A stretch of 64,000 nucleotides of DNA from Meconema thalassinum (taxonomy: Eukaryota > Arthropoda > Insecta > Orthoptera > Tettigoniidae): positions 1,389,376,223 through 1,389,440,222 of the forward strand of contig OX336388.2 of the NCBI GenBank assembly GCA_946902985.2, given 5' to 3'. Shown here piece after piece: positions 55,795 through 64,000 of the stretch. Every line of letters starts with the position of its first letter. Position 1 is the stretch's first letter. The notes beneath the pieces were generated by a model, which saw nothing but the letters and a program-made list of their open reading frames with translations, searched no databases and was not told the DNA's origin. The translations under genes and the position numbers were made by a program.

Positions 55795-58760
55795 AACATC
55801 ATCATCTTGCACAGTTTCCAGCCACTGGCCGGGTCTGTTTGGAACACAAGCCTCTCCAACGTCTCCTGTCTTCCCACCATCTCTCAGCCACCACCCTTGT
55901 CCAGTCTTCTCCTCTCTTCTTCACGCTTTCTTCCACCCCCTTCAGCCACCTGTCTCTCGGTCTTCCTCTCGGTCTCTTTCCTTCCCACTTAGTCTCGTGT
56001 ATCCTCCTGGGTATCCTCTCCTCCTCCATTCGTTTTACATGTCCATACCATCTAAGTCTAGATTTCTCTATACCATCCTGTAATGGTTCCTCCTTCATTA
56101 ATTCTCTGGTTCTCTCATTTCTTATTCTGTCCATCTTTGTAGCTCCAATACTGCTTCTCAAGAACCTCATCTCACTGGCCTGTATTTTGCTCTTCTCCCT
56201 TCCTTTCATAACCCAGGTCTCCGAGGCATACGTCAGGATAGGGACATAGTACGTCCGATACATGATCTTTTTGCTGTTCTGAGGGACATCCTTGCTCCAA
56301 AACATGCTTCTCACACTCCTCCGGAATGCTTCTGCCTGCCTCCCCGCTCATTTATTTCTCTATCGTTTCTTCCATTATCTGGTATCAGGCTTCCCAGATA
56401 CTTGAAACTCTCCACTTTCTTCAGCTGTTCCCCACCAATTGTTATTCCCGTTGTGGTTCTTTCCTTCTTCCTTGTTGTGATCACCATCTCACTCTTATTT
56501 ATGCTAAATTTCATCCCATATCCTTGTATTATTCCTTCCCACACGTCCAACTGTTCCTGTACCTCCTCCTCCTTGTTTCCCCAAATCATCAAATCATCTG
56601 CAAACACCATTGCTTTCATCTTTCCTTCCCCAATTACTTGTGCCACTCGGGACATTATGACATCCATCACCACAATGAAAAGTAACGGTGACAGTGCACT
56701 TCCTTGTTTCAGGCCGTTTCTCTGTTCCTCTCCTCTGTTTCTCTCCTCCCACTTTCACACAGCTCACACTTCCCTTTTACATCTCCTTTATCCTCTTTAT
56801 AGTCCATTTCTCTACTCCTCTATCCTCCAGGGACTTCCATACTTTGTTTCTGCATACACTGTCATATGCTTTCTCAATGTCTAGGAAGGCCATCAGTAGA
56901 TATGTTCCATACTCATAGTGCTGTTCTTGTAACTGCCTTACAGCAAAAATCAAATCCACTGTGGACCTTCCTGCTCTGAAGCCATGTTGTTCTTCACTCA
57001 TCCCTCCTTCTATCCTTGTCCTAATCCTCCTCTCCAAAACTTTCTCAAAGATCTTTGCACAATGACTCATCAGTGTTATTCCCCGATAGTTTCTGCATTC
57101 TGTTCTACTACCTTTCTTGAAGATCGGGACAATTATTCCTTTTTTCCAGTCCTTTGGGGTCTTCCTTTCCTTCCATGCTGTCCTCATCACTCGGTACAAC
57201 CATTGTATCCCCACCTCTCCTGCTGCTCTCACCATCTCCACACTCAACTTATCCACACCCGGTGCCTTCCCTCCTTTCATCTTCCTCACTGCATCTTCCA
57301 CTTCTTTCCATGTTAAATCCTTTTCTGTTTCCAGTTCATCTTCCTCTTCCCCGATTTCTTCCTCCTCGCCGTGGTTTCCATTTGGGTTCAGAAGTTCTTC
57401 AAAATATTCTTTCCACATTTTCTTCATTTCTTCCCTACTTTCTATCTCTTGTCCCTTTTTGTTCACCATTCTAACATAATCCGTAGGATCCTTCCGCCTC
57501 TTATTTTTTACCATCCCATACAGGACCTTTTTTGTACCTTCACTATCCTCCTTCATCATCTTTGTCCACTCATCCATCCACTTTCTTCTCTCCTCAGCCA
57601 CTACTCTCTTCACCTCCTTCTTTCTTTCCTGGTACTCTTCCCTTGTCTCTACCGTCCTATTTTGATACCACCTCCTAAAGGCTCTATTCTTTTCCCTTAC
57701 TATATCTTTTGTCTTCTCATTCCACCATGGTGTTTCCTTCCACCCCTTCTTACTTCTTGTCCTCCCACATACTGCTTCTGCTGCACCTACTAGTTTCTTC
57801 TTAAATCTAGCCCATTCCTCTTCCACCCATCTTTCTTCATCTGTTGGAATTCCTTCCTTTACCATTTTGAGGTACTCGACCCTTCTATCCCCTTCTTTCA
57901 GTTTCCATATCCTTATACGTCTTTCCTGGTTCTCAGTCCCTTTCTTCTCCTTACTCCCTCTCAGGTTCATTACCAGCAATGGATGGTCGCTATCCAGGTT
58001 CTCCGATGGTATAACCTTGATGTCCGTGATGTTCATATTTAGTTCTTTCTCATACAGTATATAGTCGACCACCGACTTCCTGGTCAAGTCATCACTGTAC
58101 CATGTGATTGTGTGGCTCTCTCTTTTCTTGAACCAGGAGTTCCCAACTAGCAGGCTGTTCCTCTGGCAGAAGTCCAAGAAGTCTCTTTCCTTCCTCATTT
58201 CTTCCGCCCCAACCCTCTGGTCCTAGAACACTCTCATAACCTTGTCTTTCTCTTCCTACATGGGCATTCAGATCCCCCATAACAATCATATTTCTTCCTA
58301 CCAGCTGCTTCTGCAATTCCTCTTCAAACTCCTCCTTCTCTTCAGAGGCGCAGCCTACTTGTGGAGCATACACTTGCACTATTTCTACGGTCTCTCCCCT
58401 CAGTGCTACTTTAACTTTCATCATCCTATCACTTATTCTCTTCACTTCTTCTTTTGAACCATCTCGTAATACTACTCCCACTCCAATCCTCCTTCCCTCT
58501 TCATTCCCACTCCAGTACAGTCTATAGCCTTTTCTCAGTTCTCTCCTTACTTCCCCTTTCCACTTTGTTTCTGCCAATCCCAATAAATCCAACTTCCTTC
58601 TTTCCATCATATCCACTATCTCCTCCACCTTCCCCGTCAGCGTTCTTATGTTTAAAGTTCCAAATCTTAGTCCGTGTGTACAGCCGTGTCGTCGTCTATT
58701 ATATCCATCATGTCCGAGGCTCGTTCCATTCTTGAAAGCATTTGGTTTCATCCACTACTG
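55795..58760 (-). pseudogene. RTE-type LINE, nearly full length, few frameshifts
   Basis: Minus strand, right to left. Endonuclease 58751-58092: HGLRFGTLNIRTLTGKVEEI, LLGLAETKWKGE, MIVMGDLNAHVGRER. A frameshift near 58200 leads into a 473-codon frame (58198-56777): DFCQRNSLLVGNSWFKKRES, VVDYILYEKEL, SDHPLLVMNL (endonuclease His), linker, GGKAPGVDKLSVEMVRAAG, KKGIIVPIFKKGSRTECRNY, GFRAGRSTVDLIFAVRQLQ and FLDIEKAYDSVCRNKV. Then GLKQGSALSPLLF, and 56673-56311 with MKAMVFADDLMIW (FADD about 56604-56593) and VESFKYLGSL. Then 56314-55802 with YRTYYVPILTYASETWVMKG and LRWYGHVKRMEEERIPRRI. The tail is GATGATGAT at 55803-55795. About three frameshifts. It belongs to a different subfamily from the other two RTE copies. 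Confidence 0.94.
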
Positions 58761-59613
58761 GCTTGCTGGGCCTATCGTAGCTTTACCAGAGCCCCGTTAG
58801 CCGTCACTTTTCAGGGTTCCTTCTTCTATAACAAATGGCATAATTCACAATCGGTGAAGCTTCTCATTAGGCGCGTTCATCTTCTCCTTCCTCGGCGATT
58901 TCAAAAAATTGGAATAGCCAATCAGCGCATTTCTCCTCCAACTCTGCTCGTTGCTATGAGCGGCCGAGCAAGAATATGACGCAGGATTGCCTAACAACGG
59001 CTTCGGTCGCCATTTTGCTGTCGTCAAACATAATCTAATGCTTCCCTTCATAATAAAAAAATTTAAAAATATCGTAATTCCTCCAAAAATACTGCAATCT
59101 TCTCCAAACTTCACCAAAACATCCAAAATTACATCCTCTTCATCCTGAATCATTTAGAATTCGAGTTCTGTACCAGGCGGTAAGATTGTCCTGCTAGGAG
59201 AAGTTAGTTCAACTCAGCAAACATTGACACATATTTCTCCTTCTCTCCATCCTCTTAGGTCTGGGTACTAATTATCTTCTCGTTTACAGGTTCATCATTC
59301 TCAAAGGCACAGCTTAGAGCCACTAAAGTTGTGGATATTAGCTGAAAAATGGGAACATTCCCATAGCGCACTGCACCTGCATGGCTGGACGTTGTGAGAA
59401 TTGTTTTCATGTAGCAGCCACTATTTTCATGATGGAGGTGGCTGCCAAAGCTCAAGATGACCAATCCTGCACGGACAAACTTTACGCCTGACTGCCTTCC
59501 ATAATGTCCTCAGCAGTGCCTGTGAAGGAAGCAAGGCACATTGACTTCAGGTCTGCTGACAACAGAACGCGACGGTTGGAGGCTCTTGCTTAGGGTATGA
59601 TCTCTCCTGCTTT
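58761..59613. other. Possible RTE 5' leader and unassigned sequence
   Basis: A minus-strand frame of 102 codons (59153-58845) is unrecognised. On the minus strand AAAATGGCGACCGAAGCCGT (about 59015-58996) places an ATG in a good context. The rest, including frames near 59255-59464, has no family signature. Confidence 0.3.
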
Positions 59614-59623
59614 TCACCTGTGA

Positions 59624-60354
59624 CTTCCCCCAGGGTCCACAACTTGTGGGACATGGGTTGGCGACCACGGGACCCCAGCTGAGTCAAGCATTGCTTCCAC
59701 TTGTGCCGGGCTCCTCTCCGTCTACTTTCCTGTCGACCTGTCTTGGTCAACTCTTGTTCTCTTCTGGTCCCGACGGTATTAGGGTTTCTGAGGACTAGGG
59801 AGTCTTTCACTTTCCGCCTTTGAACCTTTTCTCATCTTTCCTGATATCCTCATTCTTCGAGGGGTCAGCCTTATTTTCTTTTCATGTTATCTCCTGCCTT
59901 CTGCTCAAGGCCCTCAAGGAGGCAGGATGTATGTAGCCCCACCACTTCTGGTGCACCCTCGTTAGTGCTACACCCTCAAGGGCTCACGGCTGGTGAGTTT
60001 GGGAGTTAGCAACCCCGAAGGATTCCTGAGCTGGGCCCGTTTTGTCCTCGATTTCCTCTGACCTTGGGGCGGACCCTCTGCTCTTTCCCTTACCTATATG
60101 CCTTTCATGGCTCTCCTTCCTTCCAAGTCCCTCAGTCCTCATTCTTCGAGGGTTGAGGGCATTTCTTTTCTTCCTGTCCTTTATTTGCCTTATCCTTTAT
60201 TTGTTTACCATTTCTTCTGCTAGTATGTGAATTTGTAGTTAGTATTAGTTATAGTTTTCATTGTCATCTCATCTTTCACTATCACCCAAATCATTAGTGG
60301 CCGATAAACTAGATGTTAGGCCCCTGAAAACAACAATTATCATCATCATCATCC
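59624..60354 (+). mobile_element. 731-bp retroelement-like unit with 10-bp target duplication and (ATC)n tail
   Basis: Flanks TCACCTGTGA (59614-59623 and 60355-60364) match perfectly. Its first part and last part match the two ends of the larger copy at 26433-32210. The 3' end carries GTGGCCGATAAACTAGATGT, TAGGCCCCTGAAAACAACAA and an ATCATCATCATC tail. No open frame or clear tRNA promoter, so it is probably a non-autonomous, RNA-copied element. Confidence 0.85.
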
Positions 60355-60364
60355 TCACCTGTGA

Positions 60365-60626
60365 TTTTAGGGTGTGAAAATGTTAAGAGTGGTAATGTTA
60401 ACAATGATATTGTCCACAGGTGAGCAGCTGCCAACTCAACCAGCGGCCGAATGGCAAAATCATAGATGTAAGTAAATTAGACAGGAAGTTCCACACTCGG
60501 CATGGCCTACACTTAAATAGGTCAGGAAAAGAGTATCTTAGTGATGAAATCTGCAAAATTGTAAATTCAAATGGTAAGAATAGTCCAACAGTAAAATCTT
60601 TAGAATGGAAGCAGGAAAACTGGTAA
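60365..60626 (+). pseudogene. LINE ORF1 C-terminus (esterase-like)
   Basis: A frame at 60420-60626 with SKLDRKFHTRHGLHLNRSGK and EYLSDEICKIV fits the C-terminal block of SGNH-esterase-type ORF1 proteins of CR1/L2-like LINEs, where the HG-HLN motif holds the catalytic His. The N-terminal part is missing. It precedes the endonuclease of the same LINE, with about 400 bases between them that include a SINE. Confidence 0.65.
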
Positions 60627-60828
60627 AAGAAGCCAAACGTGAGGTTTGGCATTCAGATCATTGATGTCAAATTTAACTGAGTGCAACAATGGTATTTCGG
60701 ATTTGTCTAGCAACAATAATAATAACAATTATGATAATAATAATGTAAATAAATCACCAACACAAGCTTGAAAGAGTAACAATTTTTTATTTACCACCAG
60801 AATGTTCAGTCTCTCTATAATAAAATTG

Positions 60829-60995
60829 TATGCCTCTCACCAAGGCGGTCCGGGTTCGATTCCCGGTCAATGCATGTGAGATTTTCGAAGTGAAATGCCA
60901 TGTCCTGTGGTTTGGATTCCACGTAAAACGGAGGTCCCGTGGCTCATGATCTCGAGATTAACGGTCACGTTAAACTACAGGCTTCCTTCTTTCCT
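60829..60995 (+). mobile_element. 5'-truncated SINE in the LINE, 13-bp target duplication
   Basis: Same family as 19275-19466 (CCGGGTTCGATTCCCGGTCA, TGCCATGTCCTGTGGTTTGG, GGCTCATGATCTCGAGATTA). Flanks are perfect TATAATAAAATTG (60816-60828 and 60996-61008). The A-box part of the head is missing. Confidence 0.92.
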
Positions 60996-61008
60996 TATAA
61001 TAAAATTG

Positions 61009-62600
61009 ATTAAATTAATCTAATGCTTAAAAATTAACTTAAAGGTATCTCAGCACTATGTATTTCAGAACATTGGCTGAAAGAGGAACAACTCGAATTA
61101 ATTCAATTCCCAGGGTTTATACAAGCTAGTAAATACTCTAGAAGTAATATTAGCAATGGTGGTACTTGTATCTTCTTAAGAAATTATCTGGATCATGAAC
61201 AGTTAACAGCTTATGATTATCTAATTATGGAACAGGATTTTGAATTCTCTGCCGTAAAAATACAGCAGTTTAAGTTAATAATGGTATGCGTATACCGTTC
61301 TCCGTCAGGAAATTTTCCTTTATTTGTAGACAAATTAGAATTGTTACTTAATAACATGAGCAAAGTAAATTTCGATACAATAATTTGTGGGGATGTAAAC
61401 GTGGATGTCTTAAAATATGATTGAAATTGTGAATTATTAACACAGTTACTAATTTCCTATGGACTAAAACCTACAGGAAATACCCCAACAAGAATAACAA
61501 GATTTAGTAAAACCACTCCTGATCAATTTTTTATAAACACAGATAAATATCACCATTCAATAGAAGTCTATTGTCCGGGTTTTTGTGACCACCATGGACA
61601 GATACTGACTTTGAAGTACCCATAACAATCAATAATAATGATAATGGACTAAAATCAAAGTGCAGGTCATACACTGAAACAAATGTTACATATTTCAATG
61701 TCTTATTAAATGAGGAAACATGGTCAGAAATTTATAAACTAGAAAATATAAATGATACATTTAATGCATTTAACAGTATCATAAAACACTATTTTGAAAC
61801 AGCAGTCCCCTTTAAACAAAGAACTATTCAAAATAACAAAACTAGCAATTGGATAACAACAGGGATTAGAAATTTATGTCAAAGAAAGAAATTTCTACAC
61901 AATTCATATAAACAATACCACACAACACCTGAATTCAATGTATACTACACAAAATACACTAGCATATTAAATAAGGTAATAAGACTAGCAAGGAAATGCA
62001 TAATGATAATTTTATTTCCCAATCATCTAATAAAAACAGGGCTATGTGGTCTGTGATAAAGAAAGAAACTGGAAAATGTGCTAAAATACAAAGTAACATT
62101 ACACTGACCAGCAATAGTAAAGTGATTAATATTCCAGAAGAAATAACAAACACTTTTAATGACTATTTTCTGGAAATTCCACAAAAAATATTAAATAAAT
62201 CACAGGTAAATACACTAAATTCCAATAATAAAATAAATATATGCAGTGATTCTTTATTTATAAATCATGTCACAAATGATGATGATCGTGTGGCCTCCGG
62301 AGAGGCCGAGTGCAGGTTTTTCTAGTTGACGCCCGTGGGCGACCTGCGCGTCGTATGTCACAAATGAATAGGTAAGAATAGTTATATAAGAGAGCTAAAA
62401 AATAAATTCTGTGCTGGCATTGATGGCATCCCTGATGCAATTTTAAAGAAATGTGCAGAAAATATAATAAATCCACGTAGCACTTAATAAACAGTTCAAT
62501 TCTCTCTGGAACTTTCCCGGATATTTTGATGTTATCAAAAGTAATTCCAGTGCACAAAAACGGTTCAAAAGATGAATTAGATAACTATCGTCCTATTACC
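61009..62600 (+). pseudogene. LINE endonuclease and start of reverse transcriptase (CR1/L2-like)
   Basis: Pieces in order: LCISEHWLKEEQLELIQFPG, GGTCIFLRNYLDHEQLTAYD, LIMVCVYRSPSGNFP, DTIICGDVNVDVL (endonuclease), TRITRFSKTTPDQFFINTD and FCDHHGQILTL (His block), then linker 61996-62265 (NKNRAMWSVIKKETGKCAKI), a 75-bp insert, KNKFCAGIDGIPDAILKKCA and DELDNYRPIT, where it ends at about 62600. The palm with YADD is absent, so the copy is truncated at its 3' side. Stops at about 61422 and 61623 and several frameshifts. With the esterase-like ORF1 this suggests a CR1/L2-type LINE. Confidence 0.85.
62280..62354 (+). mobile_element. 75-bp GC-rich insertion with 13-bp target duplication
   Basis: Flanks are perfect ATGTCACAAATGA (62267-62279 and 62355-62367). 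The insert contains GTGTGGCCTCCGGAGAGGCC and GCGACCTGCGCGTCGT, a compact structured sequence I recall as the start of a common repeat in insect genomes. It is very short for a SINE and could be a 3'-truncated copy. Confidence 0.75.
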
Positions 62601-62775
62601 ATGACGAATAGAAGGAGAAAGTGAGAAGATTCCTGAAGTTCAAGCGCGCCCCGCCAGGCAGCGCTAGAGTGGACAAGTTCCACACAGCCGGGGTCAGCTG
62701 GTCTTAGGGATGTTGCTAAGGGAAACTAATTACTTTGTAACTAATACTCTTTTAAAAAGTAATTAGCGGTTACAA

Positions 62776-63428
62776 TTAAAATAGCATGGCAGGGCACATT
62801 GGAAAATATAATTCACGGAAATAAGAACTACGGTCTTCATTACATGTTACGGAACACACAGATTCCTGGAATATACAGTCGGAGAAAGCCCAGATCTTTC
62901 TCGTAACATCTGCAGGATTAAGGATGTGAGGTTGTAGAGAGCTTGTCTTGCCACTGACTCCTAACGAATTCCTGGCCTTTTTATTTGATTGACTACCATC
63001 ACAAGTAAAGCCAGCCACCCTCGCCCCAGCCTCTTCTAACTGCAAAATCACCTAGACTTAGAATTTTTGCTAGAATGTCCCCTGGAGTAGCATTTCCGCT
63101 TGCATAAACAGCAACTGGCTGCACCCAATATATGCATGAAAGGTACGAACATGAACACTAGAGCGTGATTTGCAAGTACGTTCTTCTGGAGGTCAGGTGT
63201 GTGTGCACCTAAATCAACTAATCCATCTACTTTATCAGAAAAGCTATTTAACTCGATTTCTTCTCTTAGCTTCTCTTCTTCGAAAATTACAACACCGTAA
63301 CGTGAATTATCATTCTTTTCTTCCTTAAAATAGTCTGAAATAGCATTTATACTATGCGCATTAACTCCATAAGGCCACTTTAGTCCTTTACAAAGTTTCC
63401 TCAAGTGACTTTCTGAAGGCAGAGGCAT
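62776..63428 (-). pseudogene. P-type (THAP9-like) transposase fragment with two frameshifts
   Basis: Minus strand, right to left: MPLPSESHLRKLCKGLKWPY, DNSRYGVVIFEEEKLREEIE (the region of the first catalytic Asp; here the usual DE pair reads EE), VDGLVDLGAHTP and LANHALVFMFVPF. A frameshift near 63130 leads to WVQPVAVYASGNATPGDILA. Another shift near 63060 leads to ILQLEEAGARVAGFTCDGSQ with SNKKARNSLGV (second catalytic Asp in CDG) and RKIWAFSDCIF. This is the order of the RNase H-like core of P-element transposases. The N-terminal THAP domain and C-terminal part are missing, and no TIRs are visible. It is not contiguous with the THAP ORF at 52223-52471. Confidence 0.88.
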
Positions 63429-63937
63429 GAGAGTATGTCGCCGTCAATGACGGAATCCTTTCGGTGATTTTATTCTCAACAATAAACACTCTAAAATGAA
63501 TTCATTGCTGTACCTCATTCCATTGCGAGATTTTTCCTGGCATTTCTTGAGCATAGTGTCTATTATCATCTTTTCCTTCTTGCTAAGGTGTTCGTTATCA
63601 GGGAAGGATCCAGGAGAGGGCGAGGAGGGCGACCGCCCAGGGCTCCGCGGTCCTAGGGGCCCCGCGCCATGGATTTTTCTACATTTAATTAATTAAGTAT
63701 ACTTTTCAAACTAATTTATAATTCATATTCCTTTCTTCAGTGTAGCTATGACCTCTCGTGACCGTTTAGCAAGTTAAGATTTCAGTGACATAATAGAAGA
63801 CTTCAGCCGGGAAAAAAGTCGCAAAGTAATATTTTAATATTTCATTGTTTACATAATCTTATTCAAAGGGACATAAAGGTTTCTTTCATATTATTAAAAT
63901 AATGTACTGTAGTGTATTCAAAATATTGTAACTATTC

Positions 63938-63974
<37 letters not shown>

Positions 63975-64000
63975 AACTATTTTCCATTTGATTCGATTTT
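63429..64000. other. Stretch without recognised genes; hAT-like terminus and (ATT)n
   Basis: CAGGGAAGGATCCAGGAGAG near 63600 followed by GGCGACCGCCCAGGGCTCC looks like a hAT-type element end on the plus strand. An (ATT)n run lies at 63939-63971. Confidence 0.45.

Noticed and set aside
55478..58735. Many plus-strand open frames of 60-200 codons
   Set aside because: They are antisense shadows of the minus-strand RTE LINE; their Ser/Phe/Leu/Pro-rich composition is the reverse of Lys/Glu-rich coding sequence.
63939..63971. (ATT)n as a CRISPR-like array
   Set aside because: Simple trinucleotide microsatellite without spacers; no CRISPR signal anywhere in this eukaryotic sequence.

Overview
The window looks like repeat-dense, gene-poor nuclear DNA from an animal, most likely an insect. 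The evidence is the mix of mobile-element families: RTE-type and other non-LTR LINEs, a BEL/Pao LTR retrotransposon, a Penelope-like element with a GIY-YIG domain, hAT, P-type, mariner-like and TTAA-target DNA elements, and several tRNA-derived SINE families. I lean towards a polyneopteran insect because some SINE and LINE tail sequences look familiar from such genomes. That is recall only and was not checked. I recognise no complete host protein-coding gene. There is no sign of bacterial operons, rRNA or CRISPR.

Left part (1-13.7 kb): the minus strand carries what looks like the 5' part of a spliced gene running off the window's left edge, with a TATA box and initiator near 990-1023. Then come a degenerate repeat, a purine-rich tract, a decayed hAT transposase (3767-4993), a hAT-type MITE with terminal inverted repeats (5506-6052), a recent 236-bp tandem duplication (6210-6681), three SINEs, a palindromic element (8298-8550), a MITE with TTAA target duplications (9940-10668), and a 484-bp SINE flanked by target duplications (12199-12682).

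Centre (13.7-43.2 kb): one minus-strand RTE-type LINE of about 3 kb appears to be spread over about 29 kb. Six fragments, in correct protein order, are separated by five insertions: an 11.7-kb block (about 14.4-26.2 kb), a retroelement-like unit with a 7-bp target duplication (26433-32210) that carries a minisatellite and a further 4.7-kb insert, a LINE 3' fragment (about 33.0-33.46 kb), a BEL/Pao element with matching 194-bp LTRs and an ATAGC target duplication (34178-41973) that itself holds another LINE, and a mariner-like remnant flanked by TA (42085-42742). A 5'-truncated Penelope-like element follows (about 43165-44870).

Right part (44.9-64 kb): a second RTE LINE on the plus strand is interrupted by a SINE (45.8-49.2 kb). 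Then come a GC-rich minus-strand gag-like ORF of 279 codons between 30-bp direct repeats (49699-51135), a 1.5-kb inverted-repeat unit carrying a THAP-domain ORF (52107-53617), a third RTE LINE on the minus strand (55.8-58.76 kb), a second copy of the retroelement-like unit (59624-60354), another LINE with two small insertions (60.4-62.6 kb), and a frameshifted P-type transposase (62776-63428).

Almost every coding region shows stops or frameshifts. The exceptions worth attention are the gag-like ORF, the short THAP ORF and the spliced gene at the left edge. These elements do not work as one system. Their relations are mainly nesting, target duplications and shared tail modules.
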